From NCBI GenBank assembly GCA_016125085.1, contig WGMM01000003.1:1-38140 (forward strand): a stretch of DNA of 38,140 nucleotides, read 5' to 3'. Positions 35,088 through 38,140 of this stretch are shown one piece after another. The translations under genes were made by a program, and so were the position numbers. The first letter of the stretch is position 1; each line of letters starts with the position of its first letter. The stretch comes from a bacterium. GTDB taxonomy: Bacteria > Planctomycetota > Planctomycetia > Isosphaerales > Isosphaeraceae. Under the pieces are notes generated by a model that was not told where the DNA came from, searched no databases, and saw only the letters and a list, made by a program, of their open reading frames with translations.

Positions 35088-35349
35088 GATGGAGCTGGTT
35101 CCTGATTTCGCTTTACAGCGGATCGAGTCGACGCTGTCCGGAAGTCGGTCTTGACCTGCATGATGAGACCGGGAGAGGGCAGATCCCGGAAGGGGCAGAA
35201 GATCACCCTGCCGCAGCATTCGGATCCTCGACAAATCTTAGCCGTTGAAGGGCACTGGTGTCATCCGGGCAATGGTTCGTAATTTTGCGGTGCCCGGTCC
35301 GAAACTTCCTGTTCCTGACCGACATCCTCGAATGTTCGACGAGTGTAAA
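35088..35349. promoter_or_regulatory. Promoter region of the six-gene sugar operon
   Basis: All six genes read from here with gaps of 9-39 bp and no terminator between them. A regulator gene is not adjacent and no operator-like palindrome was clear; the presence of a promoter is inferred from gene order. Confidence 0.45.
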
Positions 35350-35350
35350 T

Positions 35351-35390
35351 GAAGAATCCCCGGTTCGACCATTGCAGGGCGAACCGGGGA
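35351..35390 (-). terminator. Terminator of the transglutaminase-like gene
   Basis: Stem CCCCGGTTCG (35358-35367) pairs perfectly with 35380-35389 over a 12-nt loop. On the minus strand the stem is followed by ATTCTTCATTT. It lies 62 bp beyond the stop at 35452 and insulates the sugar operon. Confidence 0.75.
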
Positions 35391-35451
35391 GTCCAGGGGG
35401 AATACGGTCATCGCAGCGGGGGTGAGCCGCACGAAATTCGGAGCAGGCGGA

Positions 35452-37116
35452 TCATTCGCCGCCGCGGAAGAATCGGAACACGCCCCGTCGCGGTTGACTC
35501 GGGTTATTGAACGGGTTGGCGTATTGCGAGTTATTGTTGGAGTTCATGTAGACGTTGCTGGGCATGGGGGCACGGTTCGCTTCGAAGACCCGGACAGGTG
35601 AGAATGTCGGGGTTTTCGCCGTGGCGGCCCGCATGGCGATGACGTCGAAGTCCGGGCGGTCGCCCGATTGCGGATTGGCCATATCCAGAGCACGGACATT
35701 GGCTTCCGTGACGTAAGGATTGTAGCCGACCCAACGTGTGGCCATGATTTCCAGCAGGTTGAGAGGGCAGTACATCGCCTCGCCGCTGACGGAGAGCCAA
35801 TCCGCGGCCCAGGGGTTCGACTCGTCCACTTCGCCCGTCGGAGCGTAGTTGAGCAGGTAGTCGTAACGAATGATCCGCGGCTTGTCATCCTCGCCATTCA
35901 GGCTGGCGCCGGTGTTGCAGATCACCTCGGTGACGATGCGGTATGCACGCTCGCCCCGTGAAGTGTCAGCGACGTAAACCGATCGGTATTCGCCGAGACC
36001 CTGGTTCCAGACTTCGTTCGGCAGCCCGCGTGGCGGGAACGCCCGGAAGTTGCCCAGTAGAGCCTTGCCGTTCTGCCGGACGTGCTTTTCCAGCATGGCA
36101 TGGAAGTGGGGCACGGAACGGTCGCAGGGGTCCGGGCCCGGCCGGGGTGGACCGGCGGCGACTTCCGTAACGTAATCGCCGATCGAGTGGTTGTAGTGAT
36201 TCTCGCCCAGCTCGCACCAGAGCGACTTCAGCTCGTCACGGGTCATGCCGGAGCCGGGCACCGGAATCGGCTCGTTGAGCAGGATGGACGCGACCGCACC
36301 GCCGAGACAGTGCCCGGGCCAGCGTTGGATGTCCTGGTTCTGGCTGTTGGCGGCTTCCCACTGACGAGCCATCGTGCGATTGAGCTGGTCAAATTTCAAT
36401 AGCGGGGCAGGGGTGGCATAGACTTGCCCGGCGGAACCACGTGCCGACAGATCGTCGTACAGGTTCGGAAACCAGGTCAGATCGTCGCCAGGAGCTGGCA
36501 GCGTTTCCAGAAGACCGTTCGCACCGGCACGGATGATGTCCTGGCCGGGAGCGATCGGTGATCCGGGCTGTGCGACCAGAATGTCGTCGCCGAGCACCTG
36601 GACAGTGTCGACGCGGCCATTTCCGCCGGCCCAGGGTTCGTGGATCGCATCGGCCTTTGTGGGCCAATAGTAGAAGTTCCACGGCTTCCGGGTCGCTTTG
36701 CCGACCTGGACGAACCGGGTTTCGATCGTATAAGGCTTGCCTTCGGATTTCACCTCGAAGGTGTACCATCCGTGGCGATCCTTGCCTGTGTCAGCGCCGT
36801 TGACGAATTCGCGACCGTCAGGCCCTTTGAAGTTGACGATCTCGCCCGCCGACAGGTCGACGTTGAGACTGCCGCCGAATCGTGTCGGGACATAGACGCC
36901 GTAACGCTTGTCACCTTTCAGATTGACGGTCCTTCCGCCCAGCGGCACCGACAGCACCTGAACGGTCGGGGCACTCGATTCCGCGGCAGGAGCCGTGGCA
37001 GGTGCCGCCGTCGCCGGCGCGGTTTGTGCTTGAACGGACGCGTATTCCGCCACAAGGATTCCCAGCGTGATGACCGCTCGAAATCTGTGCCGGTACCGAT
37101 CCCCCCTCGGTTTCAT
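35452..37116 (-). CDS. Secreted transglutaminase-like protein related to oomycete GP42/Pep-13 elicitor
   Basis: A 554-aa exported protein. The signal peptide ends near QAQ (residues 29-31) and is followed by an Ala/Pro/Thr linker. A beta-rich N-terminal part (52-245) precedes RWPGHCLGGAVASILL with Cys270, the likely nucleophile. SLWCELGENHYNHSIGDYV and NEVWNQGLGEYRSVYV (VWNQ at 369-372) follow. The last two resemble the TGase_elicitor family, in which the Pep-13 segment is VWNQPVRGFKVYE; here VWN-Q is kept, but Pro5 is Gly. Bacterial relatives are known in Vibrio. The N-terminal 240 residues and the Asn/Pro-rich end (NSNNNSQYANPFNNPSQPRR) are extra. ATG 37116 has GGGGGA upstream. Crosslinking activity is inferred, not shown. 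Confidence 0.7.
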   Translation of the reverse strand: MKPRGDRYRHRFRAVITLGILVAEYASVQAQTAPATAAPATAPAAESSAPTVQVLSVPLGGRTVNLKGDKRYGVYVPTRFGGSLNVDLSAGEIVNFKGPDGREFVNGADTGKDRHGWYTFEVKSEGKPYTIETRFVQVGKATRKPWNFYYWPTKADAIHEPWAGGNGRVDTVQVLGDDILVAQPGSPIAPGQDIIRAGANGLLETLPAPGDDLTWFPNLYDDLSARGSAGQVYATPAPLLKFDQLNRTMARQWEAANSQNQDIQRWPGHCLGGAVASILLNEPIPVPGSGMTRDELKSLWCELGENHYNHSIGDYVTEVAAGPPRPGPDPCDRSVPHFHAMLEKHVRQNGKALLGNFRAFPPRGLPNEVWNQGLGEYRSVYVADTSRGERAYRIVTEVICNTGASLNGEDDKPRIIRYDYLLNYAPTGEVDESNPWAADWLSVSGEAMYCPLNLLEIMATRWVGYNPYVTEANVRALDMANPQSGDRPDFDVIAMRAATAKTPTFSPVRVFEANRAPMPSNVYMNSNNNSQYANPFNNPSQPRRGVFRFFRGGE

Positions 37117-37632
37117 AGATTCCCCCAATTCGCTGATCCTTCCCTAGACCCTTCAAGCTCAAGCCAAAGACTGATGTCTCCGTACATCGATTAGACATTC
37201 CCTCCCGAGTCGAAAGAAAGTCTACCGAAAGGCTGAGCCTGCTACTTGGGTTTTCCACCTCACGAGTTGTTTTCGACAAAATACGCCATTTACCGGACCG
37301 ATTCGTGTTTGCCGGAGGGGTGGAATTTCATGTGGCCCTCGCATAAGCTGCATAATCCGAACCGTGCGCATTTTCTCCGGTTTATCGAAATTTCCTTTAT
37401 TCCCGTATTCGGTTCACGTCGATATGCATAGTGCCGAGGCGAATGGTATCCCGGGCTAAGGGGCCTATCGTTCGGCATGCGAATGCTTCGCGGGCATTCG
37501 TCGCAACGATGCCGGATTGCGATGTGAGTTCCGGCTGTCTCATGGATGAGAGTGCCGATGAAGAGGTGCCTGAACGGATACGGCATCTCGCTGCGACACT
37601 GAAATCCTCCAGGATGTCGAGGACCTAATCAG
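37117..37632. other. Divergent intergenic region (516 bp)
   Basis: It separates the transglutaminase-like gene (minus) from the repeat-protein gene (plus). It is less G/C rich in the middle (37250-37420), as promoter DNA often is. Short open frames on both strands show no family resemblance. The ribosome site for the downstream gene is GAGGACC at about 37618. Confidence 0.45.
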
Positions 37633-38140
37633 ATGACAAATACCGCTCTCGTGCTTGCACTCGGTCTGGTCGCACAAGCCAGCCCCCAATCTGCCGGCAT
37701 TGCGCCCTCTGGCCAATACGCTGGTGCTGCTCCGTCGAAGGTTTCCCCGGCTGCGCAAAGCCCGGCTGCCGCTGGCAAGATTCTGCCCGCCGCCCAGGCT
37801 CCCGCCGCTGCTGGTAAAATTCTGCCTGCAGCACAAAATCCGGCTGCCGCGGGTAAAGTCCTGCCTGCCGCCCAAGGCCCCGCCGCCGCTGGCAAGGCAC
37901 TGCCTGCAGCTCAAAGCCCGTATGCCGCAGGTAAAGTTCTGCCTGCTGCCCAAGGCCCGGCTGCCGCTGGCAAAGTGATGCCTGCCGCCCAAGGCCCCGC
38001 CGCTGCTGGCAAGGCACTGCCCGCAGCTCAAAGCCCGTATGCCGCAGGTAAAGTTCTGCCGGCTGCTCAAGGCCCGGCTGCCGCTGGCAAAGTGATGCCT
38101 GCCGCCCAAGGCCCCGCCGCCGCTGGCAAGGCACTGCCTG
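37633..38140 (+). CDS. Ala/Pro/Lys 13-residue repeat protein, 3' end beyond the window
   Basis: The frame from ATG 37633 has no stop up to the last base (169 codons seen). It begins MTNTALVLALGLVAQASPQSAG, probably a short signal peptide, then a linker to residue 43. From codon 44 on it consists of 13-residue units of the form P-A/Y-A-A-G-K-x-L/M-P-A-A-Q-x; nine full units and part of a tenth fit. Each unit has one Lys, so the protein is strongly basic and proline-rich. Such chains are expected to be unfolded or to span the cell envelope, or to bind anionic polymers (inference). Frames read on the other strand here are mirror images of the repeat. Confidence 0.75.
   Translation, partial: MTNTALVLALGLVAQASPQSAGIAPSGQYAGAAPSKVSPAAQSPAAAGKILPAAQAPAAAGKILPAAQNPAAAGKVLPAAQGPAAAGKALPAAQSPYAAGKVLPAAQGPAAAGKVMPAAQGPAAAGKALPAAQSPYAAGKVLPAAQGPAAAGKVMPAAQGPAAAGKALP
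37762..38140 (+). repeat. 39-bp minisatellite with 117-bp higher-order period
   Basis: Units begin every 39 bp at 37762, 37801, 37840 and so on. From 37879 the units repeat in threes: codons for GKAL, GKVL with Tyr, and GKVM recur at 37879, 37996 and 38113, exactly 117 bp apart and with only a few silent changes. This shows recent expansion by triple-unit duplication. The array continues past the window end. Confidence 0.9.

Noticed and set aside
37290..37586. A 98-residue minus-strand gene in the divergent gap
   Set aside because: There is no family resemblance, no ribosome site and it has a His/Arg/Pro-rich composition typical of chance frames.
37762..38140. CRISPR array (regular 39-bp spacing)
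   Set aside because: There are no unique spacers; the units are contiguous, stay in frame and encode a peptide repeat.

Overview
The window looks like a chromosomal segment of a planctomycete (phylum Planctomycetota). Lineage-typical families support this: a PSD1-type DUF1549/DUF1553 protein with CxxCH motifs followed by two DUF1501 proteins, a DUF6807 protein, two PEP-CTERM proteins, an SGNH-propeller-HEAT secreted giant and a fliW-csrA pair. GC content is high (about 60% by eye). The order or family cannot be fixed from sequence reading alone; Gemmatales or Isosphaerales is a guess. No rRNA, tRNA, CRISPR array or phage gene was found.

Layout. Positions 79-4583 (minus strand) carry an RluE/RsuA-type pseudouridine synthase, an archaeal-type phosphoglycerate mutase, a PEP-CTERM protein and thiC. 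Positions 5042-8079 (plus) carry a small conserved Cys protein, a DUF6807 protein, fliW and csrA, ending in a clear terminator. A second PEP-CTERM gene (minus) follows. Then comes a gene-free stretch of about 790 bp with REP/BIME-like hairpins. Next is a plus-strand operon with ATGA overlaps (DUF1553, DUF1501, DUF1501; 9860-15323). Positions 15354-18541 (minus) are an accessory patch: an orphan antitoxin, a winged-helix protein of unknown function, a metallo-beta-lactamase-fold hydrolase, and a decayed toxin-antitoxin island. That island sits between the intact 3' end of the 18701-21352 gene and a second, detached copy of the same 3' end. A Thr-repeat secreted protein follows.

Positions 22508-29719 (plus) hold an SDR, a DJ-1/PfpI protein and then an archaeal-flavoured DNA-processing set: an XPB-like helicase, a DUF790 (Bax1-like) nuclease and a HerA-like ATPase. 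Positions 29742-35087 (minus) form a tight six-gene sugar operon: aldo/keto reductase, zinc alcohol dehydrogenase, tagaturonate-reductase-like enzyme, TIM-barrel isomerase, FucU mutarotase and L-fuconolactonase-like amidohydrolase. It is best read as oxidative catabolism of L-fucose or a related sugar. Positions 35452-37116 (minus) encode a secreted protein resembling the oomycete GP42/Pep-13 elicitor transglutaminases. The window ends inside a plus-strand gene (from 37633) made of 13-residue Ala/Pro/Lys repeats with a 117-bp higher-order period.

The most unusual items are the 3'-end duplication around the broken toxin-antitoxin island, the XPB/DUF790/HerA cluster, the Pep-13-like transglutaminase, the fucose-type operon without a visible dehydratase, and the repeat families. 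One repeat family (GAGCCGGAAGCG-type) lies over the upstream reading frames of two genes and would mislead start prediction. All functional assignments are from sequence recognition; no searches were run.
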